DNA of 64,000 nt from Colletotrichum lupini (Eukaryota > Ascomycota > Sordariomycetes > Glomerellales > Glomerellaceae): contig NC_064676.1 of the NCBI RefSeq assembly GCF_023278565.1, positions 5,332,001-5,396,000 of the forward strand, given 5' to 3'. Position numbers and translations under genes: made by a program. The first letter of the stretch is position 1; every line of letters begins with the position of its first letter. This document shows, in pieces, positions 34,201 through 46,310 of this stretch. The notes below the pieces were generated by a model, which had not been told where the DNA came from, made no database searches, and was given only the letters and a program-made list of their open reading frames with translations.

Positions 34201-36562
34201 CTCTCATGTCGCTCGCCCCTCCCCCTGCGTCTCCGCCAATCCCACGCAAGGCTGACAGCATGAGCTGCGCGATTCTGTCTGGCTATCCTTGCCCCAGGCG
34301 ATTTGTAGTTGGATGGTGGTTGCGACTTGCGAGAGTGTGTGGCTAGGCGGGCAGATGCAGCTGCCTAGCTGCACCGTCGATGGTGCTTGATTCTCTTCAT
34401 CACTCTGCGACCCGCAGGATTGGCTCGGATCTTACAACATGCATCATCACTGGCTGATCTTCGTAAACTCACGCCAAGAACTAAGACAGCGCAATTAAAA
34501 GACAAAATCAGGACCAGATGGATGTCGCGTCGGTAAGGAGTCTTATCAAGCGGGCTGGTTCGGCTGATGTACAATACGTGGTGATGTCAAGATTTCTAAC
34601 AAGAGCAGTCAAAGCGGGCAAATCCATTTGAGAGGCCGCCTTCTTTCTCAGCTTCTCTCTAGCAAGCCAACGCGATGGCCAAGACACGTGTCCATCTTTA
34701 CTCGTCGTAGCTACGCCCTACATTTGCTAAACAAGCGGCCGGGCATGCATGATAGCAGCGCTGGACAGACGATAGGCAGAAACCCTGGCTTGGCCCAGCC
34801 AAAGTTTTGCGAAAATGGGGCGACGGGTTTCCAAAGGTCCAAGGAGGGGCCCCCATCGCGAGTGAGATGATGGCGCCAGACGGTGGAATCGGAAAATAGC
34901 GGCATCTCTTGAGAGTAAAGAGGATCAGCGAGCAGCAAAAGGAGATGAGAAGAATCGAGGACATGATCGATGAGACGGAGACAACTTTGGATCAATTTAC
35001 ACACGGATACAGTTGCACCAAACACGTTGTGTTGGTAACTCAGGTTGGACTCGACGAGGAAACCCACAAGGCCAGGCACGTCGAAAGTCTGGGCAGGCCC
35101 GGGCGTCAGCTCGCCGCAGGGGTTCGGCGCACAGTGCCAATTCTCTCGGACGCTAACTGTCTCCGGCCGGCGTCACCAGGCTCCACTCCCGCAATCCATT
35201 GACAGCAGTCAAGCAGTCGCGCCCGGGCGGCGCACCCAATTGGCAGACAGCGCCATTGGCGATGCTCATCGAGGATTCGAGAGAAGTAAGCGTCCCACGG
35301 GCGTTACCTATTGATCCACCGTCACGATGCGGCACAGCAAGAAAAAAAAACTCCAGCGGACCGCATGTAACCTCGTGTCTGGAAATGATACTTGTGGCTG
35401 TCTCCTGTCTGTCAGTCATTCGATTGGCGAGTTGGTACTTCTACTCGATCTCGTTGAAACACTGTGGACGGTGATATGGTGTACTATCAGGACAGTATCA
35501 GTAGTTCCAGACCAGTGTTGCCAGTTTCAACGTGCCGAGACAGGCTGCACGGCTGAGGCCCGATAAGAGAGACTTTGGAAGGAAAGTGAAGAAGAAAACG
35601 GACCCCTGAAGAGTAAGCCCCTTTATCCTTGTCGTCTTTCCGTTCGACACTACCAAAATGAGTCTAAGAGGCAAGGGGAGGAGGGGCACAGCTCCGTACA
35701 GGGCGTACAGGAACAAGGGAGGGGGATAGTGGAGGTCCAGGTCGGTCCCCTAATGGGGTTTGGGGGCCGCTACCGCCCGCAATGGATCTGTTCCAGTTTG
35801 AGAAAATTAAAATAGCAAAAGGCGACTTTTTTTTCTTCGCACTCTCAGACTCTTTCGCAGTAAAGAGGACCCGAACCTTTTTCTGCCCCCCTGGTCTTCA
35901 CTGTACGTACGGACGGACGGTCGGCTACGGCTACACAGGGCGAGATCGCGCATCTGTTGTTGCTTGCTGTTACCGGGATATTGTCTCCACGACCCTGAGC
36001 TTCCATCTTCCATGAGGTAAGAAGTACCTACTGTGTAAATTTCCAGAGCCCTGTAGGTGCGTACCTTGCGAATACCCGACGGCTGTCTCTACCTAGTGCA
36101 AGTACAGAGTACGTACCATTTTTAACTGAGGTGGGAAAGAGGGACACCTTTCCCCATTGTCGGCCGACCCTCTTCTCTTGGCCTCGTACATTTCGCAAAT
36201 CCTCCTTCTCTAGCATCGCTTCTTTTCCTTGTCTCCTGTGACATGCTGGACTGGATATTGTAGATTCGCATTTCCTGCATTTCTTCACTTATTGGTTTTT
36301 CCCCCTCCTGCAACAACAAAGCAGACCGTCTTTCTCTTCTTTGGTTGTGGTGCTGCAGTCTCACCGCCACGGTTCCACCCGAAAGCTCAGAGAGACATTG
36401 CCATCGTTGGCGACAATCTGCTACTCCCTCGAATTTCTCGGACCTTTGCCCGACTTTGACTTGCGACACCTCTCTCGTCGTCCCTCCGCTCGCTTTTCGC
36501 AACTGGCAAATTTCACCTCGACTAAACAGAGCTTCATCTGTTCATCGTAGCAATCCGATATA
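29123..36562. other. 7.4-kb intergenic region between divergent genes
   Basis: The transporter-fusion gene (minus) and the three-domain enzyme gene (plus) are divergent. No gene is supported between them. A 309-codon minus-strand frame at 29086-30015 overlaps the start of the transporter gene and has no domain or normal composition; it is best read as 5' leader and promoter. The span includes a 34-T run (31192-31225), several AGGTACCT-type and TACGGA-type motifs, and a C/T-rich stretch at about 36130-36560 that should be the promoter and leader of the enzyme gene. Confidence 0.45.
31192..31225. repeat. Homopolymer run of 34 T
   Basis: Uninterrupted T run in intergenic DNA. On the minus strand it reads as poly-A, so a retroposed poly-A tail is conceivable, but no flanking target-site duplication or source gene was recognised. 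True length is uncertain because such runs sequence poorly. Confidence 0.85.
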
Positions 36563-39268
36563 ATGGCCCCTCAGATCAAGGCAGCTGCCAACGGCGCTGC
36601 TGCGAATGGCGACGTCAACCACGAGCCCATCAATGTGATTATTCCCATTGGCGGCATTGGCTCCCGCTTCGCAAAGGAAGGTTACCGCTACCCGAAGCCC
36701 CTGATCAACATCGTCGGCCGACCTATGCTGCTATGGCTGATTGACAACCTGAGCCTCAAGCCTGGCGACACCTTGTGGATGGCCATCAACGAGGAGGTCG
36801 ACGACGAGTTCAGAATTGGCCAGCTCGTGAGCAAGACGTTTTCCAAGATCGACTTCAGACTCCTGCGCTTGCGCCACCAGACCAAGGGTGCCAGCGAGAC
36901 GGTCAGTTCTTCCCTGAGTTTCTTTGAGATTTGTTGCTTGCTCTTTTGACCCTCGCTCTTGTCTCTTCTTCCTCCGCCCTTGCGCAATTCCGCCCGAGGA
37001 GGGCCGAAGCCAAGCTTGGAAGCGCATCGCTGACGATCCCTCGTAGCTCTACATCGTCACCCAGAGCATGACCAAGAAGCACCTCGAGCGCAAGACTGTC
37101 TCTCTCGACTGCGACACCATCTACTGGGCCGATGTCCTCCAGGACATTCGCAACATGCCCAAGGGCCACGGCGGCTGCTTCTACTTCCCCGACGTTGGCG
37201 ACAAGCCCATCTTCTCTTACATCAAGACAGAACCCAAGTGAGTGGCCATCAGGAGCAAAGCGGACAAACCTATTCAAGCCAAGATACAGGTTCTAACAGA
37301 TTACTATGACAGGGACGGCTTGGAGCGCATTGTCGACATTCAGGAGAAGAAGGCCATCTCCAACAAGGCAAACACTGGCGCATACGTTTTCCCGTCCGCG
37401 GGTCAGCTCAAGTCATGGGCTGCCCAGAACCTCGACATGAAGAGACCCGACGGCTCAGAGGTCGGCGAGTACTACACTTCCCAGATGATCGCCCTCATGA
37501 TCCAGAACGGCGTGCCGTACCTGGGCATGCCTGTCAGCACCAAGGACTTCAGTGTTGTGGGCACACCCGAGCAGCTCAAGGACCTCCTGAAGCTTCTCAA
37601 GACGGATACTTCCAACCTGCCCATCAAGCTGAAGAAGCGCCGTTTCTGCTTCGATCTCGACATGACCTTGGTCGGTGTGCCCGCCGTGGCCGGAGACTAC
37701 TCCACCTGCCCTCCCATCGAGAAGAACATTCGCCTGGTCCAGCAGTTGTACAACGCTGGTCACTACATCATCATTGTAAGTCGATTCTTGGCGCTTGGCA
37801 AGCAGGAAGCAGATTGTGGCTTCCTGCAGTTTTCCAAAACTTTGTGCTAACTCTCGGACAGCAAACGGCTCGCCGCATGCGCACACATCACGGAAACTTG
37901 GGCTCAGTGCTGGCTGACGTCGGCCCTGTAACCTTTGCCCAGCTGGCCAAGTACGAGATCCCATACCACGACATCCACTTCGGCAAGCCCTACGCCGATG
38001 TATACGTCGACGATTTGGCTGTCAACGCCAACCTCGACACCATGCGTGAGATTGGCTGGCTTTTGGACGAGCAGGACCCAGCTGCCCTGATCGGACAAGA
38101 TGCTGCGACGGGCGACGATGCCAAGAAGGCCGGCATGATTGCTGCTCGCGACTTCAACACCATCCAGATCATTGGCGACAAGGTCATCAAGTCGAGCAAG
38201 TCTGAGAACATTCTCGGCGAGCTCTTCTTCTACTCCCACATGCCCGCCGAGATTGCCCAAGTCTTCCCCACCGTATATAACGTGGACTACATTCCCGACA
38301 CCACCACTTACAACATCACCATGGAGAACCGCCGTGGTTTGACCTTCTCTCACCTCCTGGTCGGTCGATCCATCACCAAGGGTCGCCTGATCTCCCTCCT
38401 CAAGGCTCTCCACACCGTCCACACCACGGGTAGCACAGACAAGGCTACGCTCAATATTCCCAGTGCCCTAGAGAAGAAGTTCGAGGAGCACTCCCTCGCG
38501 CGGGCGAACAACCGCGTCAACATCTACGCAAACTACGGCTCGAAGCTGCGCAGCCGTTACTACAAGGACCAGCACAAGTACGATGCACTTGGTCCCCTTG
38601 CTGCCTCCCTCTTCGCCCGTATCAACGAGTTCCTCGACACGTACGAGGCTGAGGAGAAGGGTGTTCACGCGCAGGTCATTCACGGTGACCCGGTCTTCAG
38701 CAACGCCATTCTTTCCAAGGACGAAAAGCTCGTCAGCTTCATCGATGTGCGCTGCCAGCTGGAGAACACTCTGACGCCCGAGGGTGACATCCACTACGAC
38801 TTGGGCAAGGTCCTCCAGTCTCTCTGCGGTTACGACCACATCCTGTTTATGAGCGCGAACAATTATGACTTGCGCGACGCTCTCGACAGTGACAAGCCCC
38901 TCCTCGACGAGGCCGACTCAGACCTCCTCGAGAGCCTCCAGGAGCACTTCTTCACCTTCCTCGAGGAGACATATTCTGTGCGCCTGCACCGCAAGACCCT
39001 CTTCCGTATCACCGCCTCCCTGTTCTTCAGCTTGATCCCTCTGCACCGACCCGAACTCGGCGCCGTGTTCCTGCGCATGTGCAAGGAGACGCTCGACAAG
39101 GCGAGCAACATCAACTACGGCCCGGGCGCCCGTTCCACGTCAGGCCTCACGCTTAGCCGGCGCGCGAGCTCCAACTTTGGCTCGGATGAGAAGGCTCGCG
39201 AGATGCCCATCGCCTCGGGCAAGGGCGAGAACCTCTCGATTCCCAGCGTTACCGTCACTGCGAAATAA
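36563..39268 (+). CDS. Three-domain protein: sugar-phosphate-type nucleotidyltransferase, HAD phosphatase and APH/choline-kinase-like kinase
   Basis: Four exons, 36563-36901, 37047-37237, 37313-37775 and 37862-39268, join in frame to 799 residues. Domain one (about 27-270) has the nucleotidyltransferase loop IPIGGIGSRFAKEGYRYPKP, TKGASET and a metal-binding-type SLDCDTIY (Asp 134/136). Domain two (about 285-400) is a HAD phosphatase with DLDMT (Asp 291 and 293), a QTARR second motif (Thr 333) and GKPYADVYVDD; it resembles phosphatases of bacterial capsule loci. Domain three (about 420-750) has HGDPVFSN (His 605, Asp 607, Asn 612) and FIDVR (Asp 626), the catalytic and Mg-binding motifs of the aminoglycoside phosphotransferase/choline kinase fold. 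The tail is Ser-rich. All three active sites look intact. A cytosolic enzyme making an activated sugar or phospho-alcohol for surface glycans is inferred. The C-terminal exon holds both phosphatase end and kinase, so the fusion is not an assembly artefact between genes. Confidence 0.88.
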
Positions 39269-40137
39269 GTGTATCTGCTTTCAGTGATGTCGTATAACTG
39301 CTATCAGAAAGCCAACCCGCTCGATTCGCGGGCTATAATGTGCCGAGCGATCGGAAAGGTGGAGGTGGATTTGCAATGGCGGGGGTGGAGTTGAAGTGGT
39401 TGCATTGATGTCATTCGGGACGAAGCTTCCGTGGAAGAAAGCGGAGAGCTCATGTGGAGCCCTGTCGAACACACGTCGCGTCGGAAGCCATCCGAGAAGC
39501 GATCGATGTTGTGTATGTGGGAACGGAGACGGGGACGGGAACAAGGTGGCATTTGCTTCAAAAAATTGTTCGTATCGCGTAAGGTACTTACCTACAGGGT
39601 GGGAAAGGAGGGGAAGCGTTTTGATCGGGTTTTCCCAACTACAACTTGTAGGGATGGATGTTGTTCAGCGTCGGTCTACGAGGGTCATGTACTACTTACT
39701 ATACCAAGAAATCAAGAAATCGTACATAAACCAGTCTCTTTTTACATTGCGCGCGTGTGTGTGTGGCTTTGGATATGGTTGATGCTAGGCTTGCCGTTGA
39801 CATTGGCATCAGCAAGCTTCCATCTTAAGTCTGATTGTCAGATTTTGCTGAGGAACAACAACTCACAATCACCATGAAAGGTCTATGCAATTGGTGAATG
39901 GTAACGTTCGCTATCTAGGCTCGGCAGAGCAGGGCCTGCTCACCCAGGTAATCCTATCTACTTTCGCTCGATTGAGGTCAATCCTCCTGACTGACCCGGA
40001 ACTAGTAACTTCATTCTCCCGCAATCCTCCCTCAATCCCTCAACTACCAACCATCCATGCTTGCCTCTCCCATCATCACCACTCACTCCATCGCATTTCC
40101 TTCAGTCGTCGCCCATTGGAATCTCTGATATGCGTAC
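39269..40137. other. Convergent 3' spacer between the three-domain enzyme and Argonaute genes
   Basis: No gene is supported in these 870 bp. Small open frames here overlap each other and lack domains. Both 3' untranslated regions should lie here. Confidence 0.5.
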
Positions 40138-43109
40138 TCAGATGTACCACATGGTGTTCTTGAACATGTCAGATGCCTGGGGGTCAGAGTCAGGGCCACT
40201 GCCACCAAGAGGCAGCAGGGGAAGGGACTCGGTGGGACGCTCGCCCTCGAACATGCTAAGACCGCGGGAGCCGTAATCGTCAGCCATTTCCGTCGCCTTG
40301 GGGCCGGAGCGGAAGCCCTGAGAGGTAGCAATGTTCTCGTGCGCGCGAGCACGACCACAGGCGAGATCAGCGTAGTAGATCGCCGGGTGAAGGGAGACAG
40401 GAGTCGTCGAGCGAGCGTACTGGTAGCACTGGCCATAGATCATGCGCTGAAGATCATTCGTGCCCATCTTCGCCTCGTCCACCAGAACGGTGTAGTGTAC
40501 AGGGCGAGCAGTTCCCTGAATGGCCACGTGCGAGCACATGTAGAAGTCCCACCAGAAAGGGTGGCAGACCTCCTTCTCAAGGACAGTTCCGGGAAGAGGG
40601 TTGCCGTTCTTGTCTCCATTCTGAGGGAAGAATCGAATATGATGGCGCTTTGTAGCCACAATGACCGTCCACTTGGGCTGCTTGGCGGTGGGGTAGATGT
40701 TCTTGATGATGTTCTTCATCGTTCCCACCTCGTACTCCAACACCTGTGAGTACTGGCCCTCAGAGACACCGTCACGGAAGTAGACAATGTGGGGAGGAGG
40801 CGCAGGGTGGCCCATACGCTTGTGCCAGGTGGGCATGAGACGACCAAGGAAAGTGCGGGCACTGACTGGAGAGAGCATCTCAACGCGGTAACCGTTGGTC
40901 TCAACAGCAGCCGAGTAGAAAGTGGCGTCAGCATCCATCGACATGGTCATCGCTGCCATCGAGGGAGCGTCGATTCCAGGAGTTGCGTGGGAAACGTCCA
41001 CTCCAATCATCATAGTAACTTCCTTAAAGAAAGGAGGGTTCTTGTTAGAAGGACCGGACGGGTGAGGGATACGGCAGGTAACGCCTCCAAGCTTCGCGTT
41101 GACCTTCATAGCCACATTGGAATGGTACTGGGCCTGGTTCTTGTCAACGTGGCGTGAAAGAACGCACTGAGTAAGCAAGCCGAATCGACAATCGGCGGAC
41201 TTCTTGATTCGCTCGTAAGAGCCAACGTTATTGAACCGTAAGATGCAGAAGAGCAGCTGCGGAACAGCATTAGTCTTCGCCTTGACCTGGGCATATGCCC
41301 TAGCAATTGCTTCAGCAACATTGTTGTTACGGGCCTCGCTGTCAATCACGACGGCATCTTTAGTAATCTTGCCTCCATGGCCAGTGTAAGTCTGCTTGAA
41401 TGTCTGTGCAAAGGCCTGAGCACTGGCTTTGTTAGTTGAGTTCTCGAGAATCACGATACCCCAGGATGCTAAAGGAGCACGGTTGGGAACCCAAAACTTC
41501 TTGCCGCGTAAGTCCCAGCGACCAGAGAAGACGGGGCTGACCACATTGTTGGCGTACTGAATCTTCGGGGGCTCAAGCAGGCTGCCCACAGTTTTAGCCA
41601 TCTGGTCCTCGAAGATAACACCGTACTGGCAGAGATAAGGGTCCTCCTTCCATGCCAACTGGTTCTTCGCCTTGATGATGTCCGCCTTGCGCTGGGTGGG
41701 ACGAGTGACAGCAGCCTTGATCATTGCCGAGGTCTGATCAGGGTCAAGCTTGTAATTGTAGCGCTGCATAGCAGCGACCACACAAACCTCCATGGGGAAG
41801 AAGCCCGCCTTTGCGGTCTCGACAACGGGCCAGTCACGGAACAGAACCTTGTAACCGTAGGTCTTCTCGAAGTACTTCGTAATGTTCATTTCCTCGCCGT
41901 TGTTCGTGAAGACGATACTGTCAGTAGTAGCACCGCTGTCACCGTAGGTTGGGTTGAATGCGAACCCCTTGATGGTATAGGACTTGTCCCAGTTCTCCTT
42001 GCCGCGGTGCTTGGGGCAGAATCGAAGCTTCGCCAGCTTCCTCAGGTGCTTAAAAGCATCAGACATCGTGAGTACCGCCTTGCCGTTCTTGTCCTGCTGG
42101 CGCACTGGCTTCAAGATCTTGGCGATGTCCGGCGGGCTCAAGCCCTGCCATCTGCGATCGCAGGTACCCAGAAAGTCCCTGACGAAGAGATGCAACAGCT
42201 TGTCTCCCTTCCAGAATGCCGTGTTGGCAACGTCGACATTCAGGCCGAGCCCTCGACCAAACTTGTCAATAACCGATTGGTTCATCCGGACCGACGAGTA
42301 GACACCCTTGACGACCTGCAAGCAGGGGCCAAGATCCATGGTCTGCGGATTGCGCTCGTTGTAGAAATTGCGCTTGATCGAGAGAAGATTTTCGCTAGGG
42401 AATTGGCGGACTAGGTGGTCGAGGAAGTTCATGCACTCCAGAACAGTGCTGTCCCAGTCCATCTTGCCGGTGAGGTATGCCTCAAGAGCCGCCAGGTTGA
42501 TCTTCTTCGTCTCCTTCATGACGAAGAAGAAGGAATTGTCGCGCGGCTTTGCATTGGGACGAACGGGCTTGCCCTCGTCAAGGTCAACCTTCAAGCGCTC
42601 CTCGCCACGGTTGATAGGAACCGACGACCTGAACTTGTGTTAGAGGAGATAGGCATTCAGAATAGGATGACGTACCAAGCCAACTTGCGGCCATCGTTCA
42701 ACCAGAGGGTCTTGTACTTCGCCAGCATGGTTTGGACAGGCGGAGAGTCCCAAACCTTCTTGAACACCACGTTGTACTTCAGGGGCACGGGCGAGATCGA
42801 CACATCGTACTGATAGATGGTCATCCTGTCGTTCCACTGCTTCACGCGGAACTGGTTGACCTCCAAGTTGATAACCTTGCCAGAGGTATTGTAACCGGGT
42901 CTGCGAATGAAGGGAGTCTCCCCGGCATTTAGGTACGACTCCGGGGGCGGGTCGATACGAGAGTTGACGTGATCCTTGCTGGGACCACCGCCCTCGGGCT
43001 TCGCTGGGTCGAACCCCATGGAAGGTCCGAAGCCATGCTTAGGCTGAGATCCCGAGCGGGATCTGGCAGGGCTGGCAGGACCACCACGGCTAGGGGAACC
43101 GGAAGACAT
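40138..43109 (-). CDS. Argonaute protein (RNA silencing, QDE-2/Ago type)
   Basis: Two minus-strand exons, 43109-42676 and 42628-40138, join across a 47-bp intron to give 974 residues. The order is a Gly/Ser-rich N-terminus with RGG-like SPSRGGP and SPARSRSGS, the Argonaute N domain, linker (ARGOL1), PAZ, linker 2, MID and PIWI. PIWI carries GVDVSHATPG (catalytic Asp near 689), YFRDGVSEGQ (Asp near 764) and the GTARPVHYTVLVD block (His near 856), so the slicer triad is intact. The C-terminus ends NTMWYI, like the hydrophobic end of functional Argonautes. By family it binds small guide RNAs and cleaves complementary transcripts in quelling-type silencing and antiviral defence. Whether it is the orthologue of Neurospora QDE-2 or SMS-2 cannot be settled by eye. 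The 5' leader contains a 17-bp minisatellite and a plausible long leader intron. Confidence 0.95.
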
Positions 43110-43189
43110 CCTGTCTAGTCGTGGAGATTGTGGAATTGCTGTGCAGATGTTGCTGTTTGTGGTCAGTGAATGTATGTATGATGCTCGCT

Positions 43190-43285
43190 GAGGTAGACGA
43201 TGTTGAGAGGTAGACGATGTTGAGAGGTAGACGATGTTGAGAGGTAGACGATGTTGAGAGGTAGACGATGTTGAGAGGTAGATGA
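43190..43285. repeat. 17-bp minisatellite, five perfect copies plus a partial sixth, in the Argonaute 5' leader/promoter
   Basis: The unit GAGGTAGACGATGTTGA repeats exactly at 43190, 43207, 43224, 43241 and 43258, followed by a diverged partial copy from 43275. It sits 81 bp upstream of the Argonaute ATG. On the Argonaute strand the unit contains no ATG. The period is not a multiple of three. It lies inside a possible leader intron (43139-43813) whose donor CAG|gtaagt is at 43813. Confidence 0.9.
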
Positions 43286-43594
43286 AGAGGAAGAAGAGGG
43301 TAAAAGAGGGAAAAGAGGAAGAGGGCCCTTTCTGTAGCTGCCTAGGTCGGCAACTGTCAAAGGCGTTTGAGGAAGGAGGTAGTCAAGAATGGGTGACCTG
43401 GAAGGAAGGAAGGAATTTGAGGAGAATGAACGAATTTCGAGAGCAGGAGCGCTGGGAACTTGTACCTTTGTCCAGAGATACCTTCGGAGAGGTACCTTAG
43501 GTAGGTTAGATGTATGGGTAGGGCAAGATACCTTGTCTGTGTTGAAGTAGGTTGGCAGTGAGGCTGGGTTGTAGAAAGTATAGTGATGTGTGGA

Positions 43595-43620
43595 GGAAGA
43601 AGAAGAAGAAGAAGAAGAAG
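43595..43620. repeat. GAA trinucleotide microsatellite
   Basis: About eight GAA/AGA units in the upstream region of the Argonaute gene; on the Argonaute strand it is a TTC run in the presumed leader intron or promoter. Confidence 0.8.
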
Positions 43621-45230
43621 TTGAATGGAGAGAAGGGAAAGGCCTTTTGTAGACCCGCTGGAGGATATTTCCAGACTTTTTACTAGGAGGAAGGAGGCAG
43701 CATGTGGGTTTGGGAAGGAGGATATGGCAGCAAAATCATACGTGTGGGTGTATCTCGGTGGTGTATGTGCAGAGATGTGAGGTGTGTCAAACATGAATAT
43801 GTTGCAGACTTACCTGAGTTGAAAGTTGAAGTTGAATGAAGTGTCTGATTGTGATTGATTGTTTGCGTAAGCAAGATGTGATTGCGATGTGAGTGTGTGT
43901 GGAGGAGAAGAAGAAGATCTGGAGGCTGGAGGGTCGAAAGGTGGGTTTATATAGCCTCCAGAGTGAGGGAGTGATCTAGAAATCGGCTGCGTGGCTTTGG
44001 GGAAGGAGCAACAGAAGCAGCAGAAGTAGCAGGAAGGATCGATGGCCAGAGAGTGAGATATTGGGATTTAGAATATGAAGACTTCGCTTTAGGATGTCGG
44101 AAGGGTGAAAATAATGAGATTTTCAACCTTTGGCCGGGCATATATCAAAATGAAATCATTCAAGTCACTATCAAAAAGATCACGATGCTTCGCTCCTGCC
44201 AGGTGGCCATCAAGGCGACGAGAACGCCGGCATGAACGCCATCATTTACGACGTAGCGTGATAGCAGGATGGCATAGAATACACAGGTGATAATATTCAG
44301 CAAATGATGGAATTGACATATGCCACTCAGTCTACGTACGTCACCAACAATAAGCTACGGGATAGCTATGAATATCAGAGCCAGACTCGTGAATGATGCT
44401 ACCACGTAATAGCCATACCGAGATATTCCAGACACCAAAGATCATGAACCTAGTCGAGACCGCTCAAGGCTTCGAAGAAGACATCAAGGACATGAGACAC
44501 TCGGGCAAATCGCACGATCATACACAGTCTACAGTCAAAAGAGCGCAGCATGTAGACTTCGAATTGACCAAATGTTCGTGGCCTAGAAGGTGTCAACGAC
44601 TCATTTTTTTTTTACAGAAGACTCGACCGCGAGGCATGAGCTTACTCGTCTCATTCATGAATGCCGCCGCCTCATGATGATGATACTGAAAGTAAAGAGA
44701 TAGTCACGTTCAAAGCCTCTAGCAACCCATGTGTGAAACCACCCTGCTTTCCACCCATTACGAAGCTCATTAGTCTATCAGTGCTAGTAGCCGACATGAC
44801 CTACATGTCTCTGGTTCGTCGCCAGCCAGAGTCTCGCTTCATTTTTGGATAAACATACTGGGAAGGTCCCTCTCCCGGGAGGGGTTTGCCAGCTCGTAAT
44901 CGTCATGAGCGTCACCAGAACCGCCAGCTTCACAAAGTCTGGCTTACGACAAAATTTACAAGTCTACATGAGGGCTACAGATCGATCCATGGACAACAGA
45001 ATGTGCTTGTCAAGCTATGAGCTATCAGATTGTCTGTAGGTGATGGCATGCGCGATTGTGTCTACAAGCATGACTTATGTTCACAGGTCAAGAAAAGAGA
45101 TGAATGAACACAAGCATCACTCAACAATCAGGGCCTAGCAACACGTTTATTCCAATAATCTTCGCATAATTAAAAGCGTACCCTCTCAGGAACACATGCA
45201 AACTAAGAAGGGACAACAAGAAAAGTAAGA

Positions 45231-45290
45231 GGAATAGCAACAGGAATAGCAACAGGAATAGCAACAGGAATAGCAACAGGAAGAGTGACA
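45231..45290. repeat. 12-bp tandem repeat, four perfect copies plus a diverged fifth
   Basis: The unit GGAATAGCAACA repeats exactly four times from 45231 to 45278, followed by GGAAGAGTGACA. It lies in intergenic DNA about 1 kb beyond the RNA14 stop. Confidence 0.9.
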
Positions 45291-46310
45291 GGAAGAAGAA
45301 GAATAGAGCTAGGGTGCTGAGCGGCAACTTATTTCATTGATGTGAGGTGGTAAATTAGATCGTATGTTTACCTAAGCCGAACTCTACTTGCTGCTTAATA
45401 CCCGGTTCTTCTAGGGACGATAGATATCGGAACGGAACCTTTATTACGTACTGCTTCAGGGAAAGAACTGTACGTAAAAGGACCTGAACACTCTTTCCTG
45501 GTTCAGTGGGCTTTGAATTGATTTCACAGTGTCGGGTTGGTGCCATCGGGTTTGAGCCATCCATCGCTTTCCTTGCTGCGACATTACTCCTTGACAAGGG
45601 CAACATACCTTGGGATGAGAACCCAAGTCTCAGACCTGTTGGAGGACGGTTATCCGGAGCTTCACACGGTGATATTGCGCGCGTGCCTTGATCAAGGTAT
45701 GTCACGAGTGCACAAGCGGGTGACCAAACAGGATGCCGGTCAACGTAGGAGGAGTCCCCTTCTTATAGCCCATACAGTTAGAGAAAGTGGCATGTCAAAA
45801 GCAGATTTCTTTGAATTACTCAAGCGGCTAGCCAAGCAGACTAGATGAAACCTCAACGTGGCATCCCATGTAGCCGTCTGCCATTCATCCCCATCCCCCA
45901 AATCGCGTGAACTAGCCATCGAACGTGATGCCGTGGCGTATGCTTTTTGACGAAAAAAAGTGTGTGCTACTTCTGTGAGCCGCACGAGTGAAGTATCCGC
46001 CGCCGCCGCCCTGAACGCCTCCAGTAATGCGGAGCCCCTTGAAGACTTTTTGTATTATACAGAACACTGATGTCGCAGACTTTGCGACCAAAGTCCCTTT
46101 GAGGAACGTGAGAGAATCATTGCCCTCGAAATCATGAACTAAAGCTCAATATCAAAAGGAAGGTCCCAACACAGTGTGCTGGGCATCATCCCGATGTTTG
46201 ATGAGCCACCAGATATCGACTAATGTAGTCGGCCGAGTCTGTGATAGACATCGAACTTAGGGCCAACCCCTTCGGAAACCAGCCCCTGAATCCAATCGTC
46301 AGCTCCAAGA

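Larger units (their letters stand above)
43110..46310. other. 3.2-kb intergenic region: Argonaute promoter/leader and RNA14 3' side
   Basis: Both flanking genes are on the minus strand. The Argonaute leader, its minisatellite and a GAA microsatellite (43595-43620) occupy the first 0.8 kb. A 12-bp tandem repeat lies at 45231-45290. Otherwise only short overlapping open frames without domains are seen. Confidence 0.5.

Noticed and set aside
43190..43285. Short direct repeats considered as a CRISPR array
   Set aside because: Units are directly adjacent without spacers and the genome is fungal; it is a minisatellite.
45231..45290. 12-bp repeats considered as a CRISPR array or coding repeat
   Set aside because: No spacers, and the open frame on the minus strand (Leu/Phe-rich) has no start context or domain.
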